Source of the DNA: Pseudomonas putida
GTDB lineage: Bacteria > Pseudomonadota > Gammaproteobacteria > Pseudomonadales > Pseudomonadaceae
Assembly: GCF_028682635.1 (NCBI RefSeq)
Contig: NZ_JANHLK010000009.1
Span: forward strand, 62,001-126,000
Reading direction: 5' to 3'
DNA length: 64,000 bases
The notes below the pieces were generated by a model, which was given only the letters and a program-made list of their open reading frames with translations, had not been told where the DNA came from and did no database searches. The first letter of the stretch is position 1. Each line of letters opens with the position of its first letter. The translations under genes and the position numbers were made by a program. Shown one piece after another: positions 1 to 11,509 of this stretch.

Positions 1-543
1 CCCTGTGGCCTGTACGCGGTGCTCGAAGGCGCGGTGCGTATAGGCGCCGTGAACGAGCAGGGCAAAGAGGCGTTGCTGAGCCTGGTGGAAGCGCCGCACT
101 GGTTTGGCGAAATCTGCCTGTTCGATGGCCAGGCGCGTACCCACGACGCCTTTGGACTGGGCCCGTGCACGCTGTTGCACATACCGCATATCGCCCTGCT
201 CACGTTGCTCGATGAACAGCCGGTGTACTGGCGGCAACTGGCGCTGCTGATGAGTCAGAAACTGCGCCTGACCTTCATCAATCTCGAACAGCTGAGCCTG
301 ATGCCGGCCCCGGTGCGGCTGGCCCATCGCTTGCTGATGATCGCCGAAGGGTACGGCGAAATCGACGAACCACGCCGCGTCCTGCAGTTGCCGCAGGAGC
401 AGCTTGCTTCGATGTTGTCGCTGTCACGGCAGACCACCAACCAGATCCTCAAGGATTTGCAGGGGCAGGGGATATTGAATCTGGGGTATGGCGAAATTGA
501 AATCCTCGATGTTCAGCGGTTGCGGGCGTTAGTTGCCGTTTAA
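1..543 (+). CDS. Crp/Fnr-family transcriptional regulator, 5' truncated by window edge
   Basis: The reading frame is open from base 1, so the true start lies outside the window. The visible 180 residues cover the end of a cyclic-nucleotide-binding beta-roll (HWFGEICLFDG, where CRP-like proteins have the GELGLF phosphate-binding loop), a long dimerisation helix, and a C-terminal winged helix-turn-helix (LPQEQLASMLSLSRQTTNQILKDLQGQGIL), which is the DNA-recognition element of the Crp/Fnr family. No cysteine cluster for an Fnr-type Fe-S centre is visible in this part, so cNMP or another small ligand is more likely. The target genes cannot be inferred. The next gene follows after 57 bases on the same strand. 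Confidence 0.9.
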   Translation, partial: PCGLYAVLEGAVRIGAVNEQGKEALLSLVEAPHWFGEICLFDGQARTHDAFGLGPCTLLHIPHIALLTLLDEQPVYWRQLALLMSQKLRLTFINLEQLSLMPAPVRLAHRLLMIAEGYGEIDEPRRVLQLPQEQLASMLSLSRQTTNQILKDLQGQGILNLGYGEIEILDVQRLRALVAV

Positions 544-600
544 TGGTGGGCTTTACCCGCAAACGCGCCTAGCCTGTCGGAACGACAATCGAGGTGTGCC

Positions 601-966
601 ATGCGTGTATTGCTAGTGGAAGACGAACCCGGACTCGCCAGGCATCTGGCCGATGGCCTGAGCGAAGCGAGCTATGCGGTGGATGTGGCAGTCAACGGTA
701 TGGACGGCCGGCGCTTCATCGAGGCGGGCGAGTATGAGCTGATCATCCTCGACGTCATGCTGCCTGGGCTCAATGGTTGGCAGTTGCTGCAACAGATCCG
801 CAAGCTCGGTGAGACCCCAGTGCTCCTGCTCACTACCAAGGATGGTATCGAGGATCGCCTGCGCGGCTTGGAGTTGCACGAGGATGATTACCTGCTCAAG
901 CCCTTTGCCGTGAGTGAACTGGTGGCGCGGGTGCGCAAGTTGTTGCGGCGGGGTCAGGGGCGCTGA
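601..966 (+). CDS. Receiver-only response regulator (truncated OmpR/CopR type)
   Basis: A 121-residue protein containing only a CheY-like receiver domain. The acidic pocket (VEDEP), the phospho-acceptor Asp51 (LIILDVMLPG), the switch threonine (LLLTT) and the conserved lysine (LLKPFA) are all present. The sequence resembles the N-terminal half of CopR/CzcR-type OmpR-family regulators, which normally run to about 225 residues with a winged-helix output domain. Here the stop comes directly after the linker (LLRRGQGR), and I see no output domain or sensor kinase downstream; hipBA follows instead. It is either a gene truncated by the rearrangement that brought in hipBA or a stand-alone receiver. 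The usual LGADDYL is changed to LHEDDYL. Confidence 0.8.
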   Translation: MRVLLVEDEPGLARHLADGLSEASYAVDVAVNGMDGRRFIEAGEYELIILDVMLPGLNGWQLLQQIRKLGETPVLLLTTKDGIEDRLRGLELHEDDYLLKPFAVSELVARVRKLLRRGQGR

Positions 967-1051
967 AGTTTTCAGGCGCTTAAAAAAACCAGCTGGACTT
1001 AGTCTTTAAACTGCACTAAATACAATGCATATTCCACATTTCGTGGTGCTT

Positions 1052-1069
1052 TGCACGGTATACGATGCA
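1052..1069. promoter_or_regulatory. Candidate HipB operator
   Basis: An interrupted palindrome TGCAcgGTATACgaTGCA ends nine bases before the hipB start codon. HipB-type antitoxins repress their own operon by binding palindromes of this kind near the promoter. Assignment rests on symmetry and position only. Confidence 0.45.
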
Positions 1070-1078
1070 GGTCGATAA

Positions 1079-1327
1079 ATGGAAAACCTTGGTGAACTGA
1101 TCCGCTCACTGCGTAAAGAGCAAAAGCTTTCCCAGCAGGTACTGGGAAAACAGTACGGAATGAGCCGCTCCACGATTTCTGGAATCGAGAACAACACGAT
1201 CTCCGAAATCGGTCTGCGCAAGGTTGAGGCGATCCTCAACGGGTTCGGCTATGAGCTCATCGCCGTGCCTCGTCAGGCGCAGCGTCCAACGCTGGACTCT
1301 CTGAAGAAGGCAAACTTCCATGGCTGA
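1079..1327 (+). CDS. hipB: HipB-like antitoxin, XRE-family DNA-binding protein
   Basis: An 82-residue protein with one Cro/C1-type helix-turn-helix over most of its length (SLRKEQKLSQQVLGKQYGMSRSTISGIENN). In HipBA systems this small protein dimerises, binds operator palindromes upstream of the operon and neutralises the HipA kinase. Its stop overlaps the hipA start by 8 bases, which implies translational coupling and is typical of type II toxin-antitoxin modules. The C-terminal tail (PTLDSLKKANFHG) resembles the extension that contacts HipA in other systems. Function is inferred from the fold and the pairing with hipA. Confidence 0.88.
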   Translation: MENLGELIRSLRKEQKLSQQVLGKQYGMSRSTISGIENNTISEIGLRKVEAILNGFGYELIAVPRQAQRPTLDSLKKANFHG

Positions 1328-2552
1328 GCCGCAGGAGCAGGACCGGCTATATATCAGTGTCTCGGGAGCCGTGGCCGGCACGCTCGGGCGTGGTCAGTCG
1401 CGCAGTGATTCGGTTTTTACCTATGCCGACAGCACGCAGGAAGAAAACGCGGTTTCGTTGACCATGCCGGCTCGTCTCGAAAGCTACACGTGGGAACGAG
1501 GTGTTCCGCCAATTTTCGAAATGAACTTGCCAGAGGGAGCTCTGCGCGAAGAGTTGGTTCGTCGGTTCAGTAAAGCGGTCAGGGGTTTCGATGATTTTAC
1601 GATGCTGGCGATCGTTGGTCCGTACCAGCTCGGTCGAGTGGCAATTGCAAACGCGCAGGATGCGAGCGACCGTCCACCCGAAACCAGCCTCGCGGACCTG
1701 CTGGTTCACGACGGTGCGCAAGGTTTGTTCGATGATTTATTGCGCACGTATGGCCAATACTCGGGCGTCTCCGGCGTGCAGCCCAAGGTGCTTGTCCGTG
1801 ATAGTGCGACGACTGTCGACCGGTTGACTCATCGAGGCGCGACGCACCTGGTCAAGTCCTTCCGTCCCGAGGAATACCCTGAGCTTGCGGCCAACGAGTA
1901 TTTTTGCATGCGGGCCGCCTTGCACTCGGGCCTTGAAGTCCCGAAGTTCGAACTTAGCGAACATGGCAAATTCCTGGTCGTCGAACGTTTCGATCTGAAT
2001 GAGCGAGGTTACTTGGGGTTCGAGGATTTCTGCGTCCTGAATGCCTGGCCTTCGAAGGCTAAATACGATGGTTCATACGAAGGTGCCGCAAGGCAGATAA
2101 GAGCATTCGTCTCCCCGCCATTGCTCAACCATGCGTTGGAGTCTTTTTTCAAGATTGTTGCGCTCTCGTCCGGCCTGAAAAATGGCGATGCTCACCTCAA
2201 GAACTTCGGTGTGCTGTACGAGGATTGTGGTACGGATGCGCAAATCAACCTCGCTCCCGCCTACGACATCGTGACCACTTCGGTCTACATCAAGAACGAC
2301 AGTATGGCGTTGTTGCTAGGCGGGTCAAAAGCATGGCCCAAGTACAAAATGCTGATGCGCTTTGGCCGGTCGGCCTGCAATCTGACCGAGGGACGCTGTA
2401 ATGAGCTGTTGCAGCAAGTCGCACATGGCATGGACATGGCAATGACGGAGATGGCGGACCACATCAAGGGCAATCGTCACTTTGCGAGCGTTGGCGAAGC
2501 GCTGATGGAACAGTGGAAATCAGGTATGGCCCGCAGTCTTGTGAAGAGCTGA
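1320..2552 (+). CDS. hipA: HipA-like serine/threonine kinase toxin
   Basis: A 410-residue HipA-family protein. The N-terminal 'couple_hipA' part (about residues 1-110) contains FEMNLPEGALREEL. The kinase part has the GVSGVQPKVLV segment, a candidate ATP-binding lysine in HLVKSF, the catalytic motif NGDAHLKNFGVLY and the metal-binding YDIV. HipA kinases phosphorylate targets such as glutamyl-tRNA synthetase, causing growth arrest and persistence; the target here is unknown. All core residues look intact, so the toxin is probably active. Its stop codon directly abuts the stop of the convergent AraC gene with no base between them. E. coli HipA is slightly longer, at about 440 residues. Confidence 0.9.
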   Translation: MAEPQEQDRLYISVSGAVAGTLGRGQSRSDSVFTYADSTQEENAVSLTMPARLESYTWERGVPPIFEMNLPEGALREELVRRFSKAVRGFDDFTMLAIVGPYQLGRVAIANAQDASDRPPETSLADLLVHDGAQGLFDDLLRTYGQYSGVSGVQPKVLVRDSATTVDRLTHRGATHLVKSFRPEEYPELAANEYFCMRAALHSGLEVPKFELSEHGKFLVVERFDLNERGYLGFEDFCVLNAWPSKAKYDGSYEGAARQIRAFVSPPLLNHALESFFKIVALSSGLKNGDAHLKNFGVLYEDCGTDAQINLAPAYDIVTTSVYIKNDSMALLLGGSKAWPKYKMLMRFGRSACNLTEGRCNELLQQVAHGMDMAMTEMADHIKGNRHFASVGEALMEQWKSGMARSLVKS

Positions 2553-3557
2553 TCAGCGCAACCCATCGCGAAACTGCCCCGGCGTGATCCCCGTCCAGCG
2601 CTTGAACGCACGGCTGAAACTGCTGGTATCGGCAAACCCCAGCAAGTAGCTGATTTCGCTCAACGAGCATTGCGGATCACGCAGGTGCAGCAACGCCAGG
2701 TTTTCGCGGCTTTCGTTGAGCAGCGTATCGAACCGACAACCCTCATCCGCCAGGTGCCGTTGCAGGCTGCGCAGGCTCAGGTGCAGTGCCTTGGCGATGT
2801 GTTCGGCACTGGGTTCGCCTTCCGGCAGTTGCTCTTCGATGGCGTCGCGGACCTTGCGCTCCCAGGTCAGCGGCTTGAGTTGCGCCAGGGTGCGGTTGAG
2901 CACGGCTTCGTTGTGTTCGGCCAGTTCCGGGTTGGCGTCGTCCAGGTGACTGTCAAAATCCGCCAGCGCGAACTCCAACCGATCCTCCCCGGTGGCGAAA
3001 TACACCGGTGAGCGAAAGACCTTGTGCCATTGATGCGGGTCCGCCGGCTCAGGACGACGCAAGTACACCGCCAGCGGTGCATAGTCGCGGCCCAGGCGGT
3101 TGCGGCAGGTGCGCACATAAATCGCCACGAAGGCGTCGATGGCCTCATAGGCCGGGGCCGGATTGCCTGGCGGAATCCTCAGGTGGAAACAGTAGCGGTC
3201 TTCGCCGCGGGTCAGTTCCAGTTCCAGGGCGTCACTGACCACCTGGTGATAACGCACGATGCGTTCGAAGACTTCCCGCAGGCTGCCGCTGGCCACCAGC
3301 GCATACCCGAGTGCGTGAAAGGTGGTGGGGCTGACGAAGCGCGAGACGCGCAAGCCGATCGCCGGGTCGCCGCTGACCTGCACCGCGATTTCCCACAGGC
3401 GCGTGGTTCCGGACAACGGATAACGGGCGTTGGGGTCGTCCATCAGTTGCGGATCGAGCCCGGCTTGCTGGCACAGGGCAGTGCTGTCGAGGCCCAGGGC
3501 GTCGAGTTGCTTGCGCAGGGCGCGGGTCCAGCTGGCGAGGGAGGTCGGTTCAGTCAT
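2553..3557 (-). CDS. AraC-family transcriptional regulator
   Basis: A 334-residue regulator. Residues 1 to about 230 match the N-terminal arabinose-binding-like domain of the OruR/ArgR-like AraC subgroup (TRLWEIAVQVSGDPAIGLRVSRFVSPTTFHALGYA). The C-terminal 100 residues carry the two AraC helix-turn-helix motifs (LHLSLRSLQRHLADEG, and ISYLLGFADTSSFSRAFKRWTG followed by P-G-Q-F-R). It is divergent from the fatty-acid desaturase gene across a 100-base gap, so the desaturase is the most likely target. The inducer is unknown. Confidence 0.88.
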   Translation of the reverse strand: MTEPTSLASWTRALRKQLDALGLDSTALCQQAGLDPQLMDDPNARYPLSGTTRLWEIAVQVSGDPAIGLRVSRFVSPTTFHALGYALVASGSLREVFERIVRYHQVVSDALELELTRGEDRYCFHLRIPPGNPAPAYEAIDAFVAIYVRTCRNRLGRDYAPLAVYLRRPEPADPHQWHKVFRSPVYFATGEDRLEFALADFDSHLDDANPELAEHNEAVLNRTLAQLKPLTWERKVRDAIEEQLPEGEPSAEHIAKALHLSLRSLQRHLADEGCRFDTLLNESRENLALLHLRDPQCSLSEISYLLGFADTSSFSRAFKRWTGITPGQFRDGLR

Positions 3558-3657
3558 GCTGATTGGCGCTTCCGGTCAACAGGTTGGCGTTCTCGGCTAC
3601 CGCTCCAGGCATATGAAGCGGGCAGGATGCGAACATCAATAACCAGAGGATGGAAGC

Positions 3658-4731
3658 ATGCAAGGTACTTCTGCAAGTCCCCAGCGACTGAATGCTGCTC
3701 AGCGATCTGCACATATTCGCGAAGTGGTGCTGGCCAAGGGTGTCGAACTTCGCCAGCGCTACCCGGTTCTCAATCATCAGGACGCCTTGGGCGCAGGCAT
3801 TCTGGCCTTCGCCCTGGCCGGCATGATCGGTTCGGCGGCGCTCTACATCGAGGGTTACATGGCGTGGTGGGTGTGCTTGCTGCTCAATGCTTTTTTCGCG
3901 TCCTTGACCCACGAACTCGAGCACGACCTGATTCACAGCATGTACTTTCGCAAGCAGCGGCTGCCGCACAACCTGATGATGGGGCTGGTCTGGCTGGCGC
4001 GTCCGAGCACAATCAATCCATGGATTCGTCGACACCTGCACCTCAATCACCACAAGGTGTCCGGCACCGAGACCGACATGGAAGAACGCGCCATCACCAA
4101 CGGCGAGCCTTGGGGATTCGCGCGGTTGTTGATGATTGGCGACAACATGATGTCGTCGTTCATTCGCATGCTGCGGGCCAGGACCTGGGCGCAAAAGTTC
4201 AGCATCATCCACCGCACCCTGAAGGTCTACGCGCCACTGGCGCTGATGCATTGGGGCGCGTGGTACGTGTTTCTCGGCTTCCACGCCGCGAACGGCATCG
4301 CCTACCTGATGGGCACGCCGATCGAGTGGTCGGCAACCACGCTGTCGGTGATGAACGTGATCGATATCGCCGCGGTGGTGATCATCGGCCCGAACGTTTT
4401 GCGCACGTTCTGCCTGCACTTCATCAGCTCCAACATGCACTACTACGGCGACATCGAGCCGGGCAACGTGATGCAGCAGTGCCAGGTGCTGAACGCCTGG
4501 TGGCTGTGGCCGTTGCAGGCGTTCTGCTTCAACTTCGGCAGCAGCCATGGGATTCATCACTTTGTGGTGAAGGAGCCGTTCTACATCCGCCAGATGACTG
4601 TGCCGATGGCGCATAGGGTGATGCGGGAGATGGGGGTGCGGTTCAATGATTTCGGGACGTTTGCGCGGGCGAACCGGTTTGTGCGTAAGGATGTTGCAGC
4701 GCGAGAAGAGGTGCGTGCGGCGCAGGCTTAA
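3658..4731 (+). CDS. Membrane fatty-acid desaturase / hydroxylase family protein
   Basis: A 357-residue integral membrane di-iron enzyme. The three histidine clusters of the desaturase/alkane-hydroxylase superfamily are present: HELEHDLIH (about residue 86), RRHLHLNHHK (about 123) and SSHGIHHFVV (about 301), separated by hydrophobic membrane spans. Such enzymes use O2 and reduced ferredoxin or rubredoxin to introduce a double bond or hydroxyl into a lipid chain. No dedicated electron-transfer gene is adjacent. The divergent AraC regulator suggests inducible expression. The exact substrate and regiochemistry cannot be told from sequence. Confidence 0.82.
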   Translation: MQGTSASPQRLNAAQRSAHIREVVLAKGVELRQRYPVLNHQDALGAGILAFALAGMIGSAALYIEGYMAWWVCLLLNAFFASLTHELEHDLIHSMYFRKQRLPHNLMMGLVWLARPSTINPWIRRHLHLNHHKVSGTETDMEERAITNGEPWGFARLLMIGDNMMSSFIRMLRARTWAQKFSIIHRTLKVYAPLALMHWGAWYVFLGFHAANGIAYLMGTPIEWSATTLSVMNVIDIAAVVIIGPNVLRTFCLHFISSNMHYYGDIEPGNVMQQCQVLNAWWLWPLQAFCFNFGSSHGIHHFVVKEPFYIRQMTVPMAHRVMREMGVRFNDFGTFARANRFVRKDVAAREEVRAAQA

Positions 4732-4749
4732 TGGTTGACTGAGAGGAGG

Positions 4750-4848
4750 CCTTCGCGAGCAAGCCCGCTCCCACAGTGGATCTTCAGCGTTCGCAAAATT
4801 TGTGAACAACCGAGATCAAATGTGGGAGCGGGCTTGCTCGCGAAGAGG
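4750..4848. repeat. REP-type inverted pair (class A, GCGAGCAAGCCCGCTCCCAC)
   Basis: Two inverted copies of the class A palindromic repeat lie between the convergent desaturase and atsA genes. The pair can fold into a large hairpin and may act as a bidirectional terminator. Confidence 0.85.
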
Positions 4849-4863
4849 CCGGTTTAGGCAACC

Positions 4864-7300
<2,437 letters not shown>

Positions 7301-7304
<4 letters not shown>

Positions 7305-8899
7305 GCGTGTCTCCAGCGGGTGGCGCGGGTTTCGAGGCGTTGGCCAATGAGGTTGAGCAGGGCGCCGGTGAGGCCGACCAGCAACATGCCGGCCATGATC
7401 AGGTCCATTCGCAGCAGTTGTTGGGCGCCGATCATCTGGCTGCCGATGCCGCCGTTGGACGGCATGAAATATTCGGCGCCGATGGTGCCCAGCCAGGCGT
7501 AGATCAGGCTCAGCCTCAGGCCGGCGAAAATCCCTGGCGCTGCGCCCGGCAGAACCAGGCGGGCGAGGCGTTGCCGCAGATTCAGACGCAGCACTCGGGC
7601 GGCCTCGTTCAGTTGTGGCGAGAGGTTGGCGACGCTGCGTTGGGTGGCGATGAACAACGGGAAAAACGCGGCGAGGGCGACGAAGACCCACTTGGCCAGT
7701 TCCCCAAGGCCGAACCAGGCGGTGAGCAGCGGCACCCAGGCGAAAATCGCGATCTGGCGCAGCGCGGCGAGGGTTGGGCCGAGGACTCGTTCACTGGCGC
7801 GAGAAAGTCCGAGTAGCAAGCCCAGCGCGAAACCGAGGCCGCCGCCGAGCAATAGACCGCCAAGGGTGCGCCCCAGGCTCAGCGCCATGCCGCTGATCAG
7901 CGTGCCGTCGAGTAAACCGTTCCAAGTGGTCTCCAGCACTGTCAGCGGGCTGATCAGAATGTTGGCGTCCACCCATTGCTGATTCGTCGCCAGTTGCCAC
8001 AGCAGTAGCAACGCCAGCGGCAGCAACCAGGGCTGCAGGCGTTGCCAACCTTGATATTTAGGGCCACGGCGAATTTCGGCCGTGGCCGGGTGCGGCCAGT
8101 GCACCAGTTTTTTGTCCAGCAGGCCGATGCCGCGATCCATGGCCACACCGATCAAGCCGATCACCACGATGCACACAAATACGATGTCGAGCATGAACAA
8201 CTGCCGCGCCCAGACCATCAGGTAACCGATGCCTTCGCTGGAGGCGAGCAGTTCGACGGCGAGCAATGAGGTCCAGCCAGCGGCCAGTGCCAGGCGCACA
8301 CCGGCCATGAACGCCGGCAAGGCGGCGGGCAGCACCAGGCGGCGGATCAACAAGCGTGGCGGCAGGCGCAGCACCGCGGCTGCTTCCCGCAATTTGGGTT
8401 GTGCATCACGTACGCCCACCAACGTGTGCAGGGTCACCGGCACCACGATGGCCTTGATCAGCACCACCAGTTTCAATACTTCGCCGATGCCGAAAAACAC
8501 CATGAACAGTGGAATCCACGCCAGCGTCGGGACTTGCGCCAACCCGGCGAATGTCGGGAACGCCAGGCGTTCCAGTGTGCGGCTGAAACCCAGCGCCGCG
8601 CCCAATATGGCACCCGCCGTGATCCCCGCCAGCAGCCCCCAGAACAGACGTTGCAGGCTGATCCACAGATGGCTCCACAGCTCGGCGTGGGACAGTTCCA
8701 GCGCGCTGTTCCAGACCAGCGAAGGCGGCGGCAGGATCTGTTCACTCATCCACTGATTGCGGCTGGCCAGCCACCACAGTGCGAACAGGCTCAGGGGCAG
8801 CAGCCAAGGCAACAGGCGTTGGTTCAGTGTTGGCCATAACCGCCGGCCGTTGAGCGGCGGCGCTGCCAGCGGCAGGCTGAGAAGGGAAACACGGGCCAT
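7301..8899 (-). CDS. atsB: Sulfate-ester ABC transporter permease, duplicated (two permease domains)
   Basis: A 532-residue inner-membrane protein made of two tandem SsuC/TauC-type permease halves, each with about six membrane spans and an EAA-like loop: first EAAAVLRLPPRLLIRRLVLPAALP, then EAARVLRLNLRQRLARLVLPGAAP (written as 20-or-fewer cores EAAAVLRLPPRLLIRRL and EAARVLRLNLRQRLARL). The fused form serves as both halves of the channel and matches the long AtsB reported in P. putida S-313. The ATG at 8899 has GGAGG six bases upstream. The earlier in-frame start at 8980 is rejected because it reads through a REP element. The gene is divergent from the atsR-like binding protein. Confidence 0.9.
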
Positions 8900-9296
8900 G
8901 GACGACCTCCGTTGTCGGGTTGCAATACGGCCTGCCTTTTGTGGGAACGGGCTTGCTCGCGAAGACGGCGTGTCAGGCAATGACTTATCGATTGATCCAT
9001 CGCCTTCGCGAGCAAGCCCGCTCCCACAGGGTTTTAGGTTGTATGCAAAATTGTTCTATAAAATTTCAAATCAATTCTATTGGGAGATAAGCAGGACCAT
9101 TTAAGGCCTCCAGCCAATACGCATCCAATGCATTCGAAGAATATTTTCGATGCTGCTCATGCATATCGCTCCACGCGCCCCGTACTGGCTCGCTTAGCTC
9201 TAAAAGATATAAAAATGTGAATTTATAGTATTTAAGTGTAGGTCACGATTCAGCCTACTTTCAGCTCCTCAACGCTGTCGCCCAGGAGCCGCACCC
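8900..9296. promoter_or_regulatory. Divergent atsB / atsR intergenic control region
   Basis: A 397-base gap without a gene. It holds a class A REP pair on the atsB side, then an AT-rich tract including ATTCGAAGAATAT (9132-9144) and an A/T stretch around 9199-9240 that is the likely atsR promoter. The ATTC/GAATAT palindrome is a weaker form of the sulfur-gene motif seen elsewhere in the window. Confidence 0.5.
8940..9030. repeat. REP-type inverted pair (class A)
   Basis: Two inverted copies of the class A repeat separated by about 36 bases, directly upstream of atsB. One copy has GGGAACGGGC in place of GGGAGCGGGC. Confidence 0.85.
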
Positions 9297-10310
9297 ATGA
9301 ACATTCCCTTCAAACGCGTCATCAGCCTGATCGCCGTTCCGGCCTTGGCGGGCTTGCTGGCATTCACCGCCCAGGCCGCCGAACTCAAGGAAATCCGCAT
9401 CGCCGTACCCGACCTCAGCGCCGGCACTCAACACAGTGCAGGCGGCGTGGTGGACGTGCTGCGCGATCAACAGATCTACGAAAAGGCCTTCGCTGACCAG
9501 GGCATCAAGATTCAGTGGAATTTCTTCAAGGGCGCGGGCCCGGTGATCAACGAAGCCTTCGCCAACGATCAGGTCGACCTGGCGTATCTGGGCGACCTGG
9601 CGGCGATCATCGGCAAGTCCAATGGCCTGGATACCCGGGTGCTGAGTGCCTCGGCGCGCGGGGTCAAGCATTACCTCGGCGTGGTGCCGGGTTCGGGGAT
9701 CAAGACCCTGCAGGACCTCAAGGGCAAACGCGTTGCGATCTTTCGCGGCACCGCCAGCCAGTTGTCGTTCGATGCGGCGCTGGCCAGCCAGGGGTTGAGC
9801 GAGAAGGATCTGAAAGTCATCAACCTGGATTTCAACGCTGCGGTTGCGGCACTCGCCGCTAAACAGATCGATGCGTCGTGGGGTGGTTCAAGTTTGACGG
9901 CGTTGCAAGCCAAGGGCTTGGCCGAGTTGCCGTTGAACACCAAGGATCTTGGCGGCGCGGGCAGTGTTCAGGCCGTATTGGTGGGCAACGGCAAGTTTGT
10001 CGATGAGCATCCCGAGGTGGTGACGAAATTGCTCAAGGCCCAGCAGCAGGCGGTGCAGTGGCTGACTCAGGACAGCAACAAGGAGGCGTACATTCAGTTG
10101 GTGTCGGGGCTGGCGAGTTATCCATCGGTGATTCTGACCGAGGATTTGAAGGACCAGAATTTGAGCGAGGTTTTCCCGTCGACCCTGGATCCGGTGTTCC
10201 TGGGTAAATTGCAGGATGCGGTGGATCTGGCTTCGCAGCAGAAGCTGATTCGCAAGGCGTTCAAGGTGAGCGATTGGGTGGCGCCTGAGTTGGCTGCGGC
10301 CAAGCTCTGA
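9297..10310 (+). CDS. atsR: Periplasmic sulfate-ester-binding protein of the ats ABC importer
   Basis: A 337-residue solute-binding protein of the SsuA/TauA/AtsR family. The N-terminal signal peptide ends in an Ala-X-Ala site (AFTAQAAE, about residue 28). The mature part has the two-lobed NMT1/SsuA-like fold signature (NDQVDLAYLGDLAAIIGKS; LKGKRVAIFRGTASQLSF). It would deliver sulfate esters to AtsBC. It is transcribed divergently from atsBCA, separately from the permease. In P. putida S-313 atsR is paired with atsK; here a LysR gene on the other strand lies between them, so they are probably separate units. Ligand specificity is inferred from context. Confidence 0.88.
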   Translation: MNIPFKRVISLIAVPALAGLLAFTAQAAELKEIRIAVPDLSAGTQHSAGGVVDVLRDQQIYEKAFADQGIKIQWNFFKGAGPVINEAFANDQVDLAYLGDLAAIIGKSNGLDTRVLSASARGVKHYLGVVPGSGIKTLQDLKGKRVAIFRGTASQLSFDAALASQGLSEKDLKVINLDFNAAVAALAAKQIDASWGGSSLTALQAKGLAELPLNTKDLGGAGSVQAVLVGNGKFVDEHPEVVTKLLKAQQQAVQWLTQDSNKEAYIQLVSGLASYPSVILTEDLKDQNLSEVFPSTLDPVFLGKLQDAVDLASQQKLIRKAFKVSDWVAPELAAAKL

Positions 10311-10329
10311 ATCGTTGGTGTCAGAGCCG

Positions 10330-10403
10330 ACGCCTTCGCTGGCAAGCCAGCTCCTAAAGGAATCACCGCGTCCTTGTAGGAGCTGGCTTGCCAGCGATGA
10401 GGC
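10330..10403. repeat. REP-type inverted pair (class B, GGAGCTGGCTTGCCAGCGA)
   Basis: Two inverted copies of the class B repeat between the convergent atsR and LysR genes. One copy carries CTCCTAAAGG instead of CTCCTACAGG. Confidence 0.85.
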
Positions 10404-10405
10404 CA

Positions 10406-11326
10406 TCAAACCGCGACTGCGATCTCCTGCTTGTCCACGGCAACCAACATCTCGATCATCGCCCGCGCCGCCGGCGACAACCTGAACCCTGTGCGACTGA
10501 CAATCCCGCACCGGGCATTCATGCTTTCGATGTTCTGCGGCAGATTGCGCCAGTGCAACAGCACCAGCGAACCCTGGGCAATGTCCTCGACGAATGCTTC
10601 CTCTGTGCCCACCCCAATCGCGTTCGACTGCAGCACGATTTTCACCAGTGCCGGGAAATGCTCGGTCTCGATGGTCGGGGAAAAATCCATGCGCCCACTG
10701 AGGTTCGCCAGCAGTTTGCGGATGCCCGGTGGGATCAGCGTGGTCGCCAGCGGGTAGTCGAACATGTCGTTGGTCGACAGGCTTTCCTTGGCCAACAGCG
10801 GATGCCCGGGACGGCAGAAAAACACCCCGCGCTTGGGCGTCAGGGCCTGGGTCTGGAAGTTCGGGTCGGCTTCGAAATGGCGGATGTCGGCGATGAAGAA
10901 TTCGATCTCTTCGCGGCTCAGCGCGCGGCTGAGTTTTTCCCAGTTATCCACTTCGAAACAGGTGCGCACTTTCGGGTGGGCATTGATGAATTGCGCCACC
11001 GCATCCGGCACCAGTTTCACCGCCGGGGCGGGTCCGCAACCGAAGCGCAACTCACCGGCATCAAGCTTGGTCATCTGCGTCACTTCGGCGCTGAGCAATG
11101 CCGCGCCTTGCACCAGGCTGCGAGCATGTTGCAACACCACCAGGCCTTCGGGTGTCGGGCGCAGATCCTTGTTGCCACGGTCTACCAGCACGCAGCCGAA
11201 CTCTTGTTCCAGCCCCTGGATGCTGCGGCTGAACGCCGGTTGAGTGATGCCCATGGCGTCCGCCGCACGGACGAAACTGCGGTGTTCGTTGAGGGCGATG
11301 AAGTAGCGCAACTGGCGAAGATCCAT
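10406..11326 (-). CDS. LysR-family regulator of sulfate-ester genes (paralogue 1)
   Basis: A 306-residue LTTR. The N-terminal winged helix is clear (MDLRQLRYFIALNEHRSFVRAADAMGI, of which QLRYFIALNEHRSFVRAAD is the HTH start) and a periplasmic-binding-like effector domain follows (LRFGCGPAPAVKLVPDAV). The ATG at 11326 starts with the canonical MDLRQLRYF, and GGGA lies six bases upstream. The gene is divergent from atsK across about 180 bases, so it probably controls atsK. It is clearly related along its full length to the LysR at 14331-15275. P. putida S-313 has one LysR activator for sulfate-ester genes (SftR); which of the two paralogues is its counterpart cannot be settled by reading. Confidence 0.88.
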   Translation of the reverse strand: MDLRQLRYFIALNEHRSFVRAADAMGITQPAFSRSIQGLEQEFGCVLVDRGNKDLRPTPEGLVVLQHARSLVQGAALLSAEVTQMTKLDAGELRFGCGPAPAVKLVPDAVAQFINAHPKVRTCFEVDNWEKLSRALSREEIEFFIADIRHFEADPNFQTQALTPKRGVFFCRPGHPLLAKESLSTNDMFDYPLATTLIPPGIRKLLANLSGRMDFSPTIETEHFPALVKIVLQSNAIGVGTEEAFVEDIAQGSLVLLHWRNLPQNIESMNARCGIVSRTGFRLSPAARAMIEMLVAVDKQEIAVAV

Positions 11327-11399
11327 ATGCTTTCCCGGCATCCTAAAAATAGCTCGAAGGCATTTGCGACGAGGGTTGGTTGAGGTTTTAAATGCAAGC

Positions 11400-11452
11400 T
11401 CTTATTCCGTCAACGAAGCATGTGAATATCTATTAGATCTAAAAAGAATATA
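11400..11452 (+). promoter_or_regulatory. atsK promoter region with sulfur-type motif
   Basis: An AT-rich stretch upstream of atsK contains TTATTCCGTCAACGAAG and a downstream AAAAAGAATATAG. Both fit parts of the TTATTCC...GAATAT motif found upstream of other sulfur genes in this window. Confidence 0.4.
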
Positions 11453-11509
11453 GATAGAGCGTTGTTTCGCTGCCGCTCAACCGTCAGCAGTCCGATCGAG
11501 GGTCAACCC

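Noticed and set aside
2545..2560. Possible overlapping terminator between hipA and the AraC gene (TGATCA)
   Set aside because: The stops abut, but there is no stem-loop with a T tract; the short palindrome arises from the two stop codons.
3550..4809. 419-codon open frame opposite the desaturase and similar long antisense frames (5197-6549, 12815-14302, 16179-17843, 28168-29766, 45066-46613)
   Set aside because: They lie fully opposite recognised genes, have low-complexity Arg/His/Gln/Gly-rich sequence typical of high-GC antisense frames, and match no family.
8900..8980. N-terminal extension of atsB from 8980
   Set aside because: The extra residues come from REP sequence, while the ATG at 8899 has a strong GGAGG.
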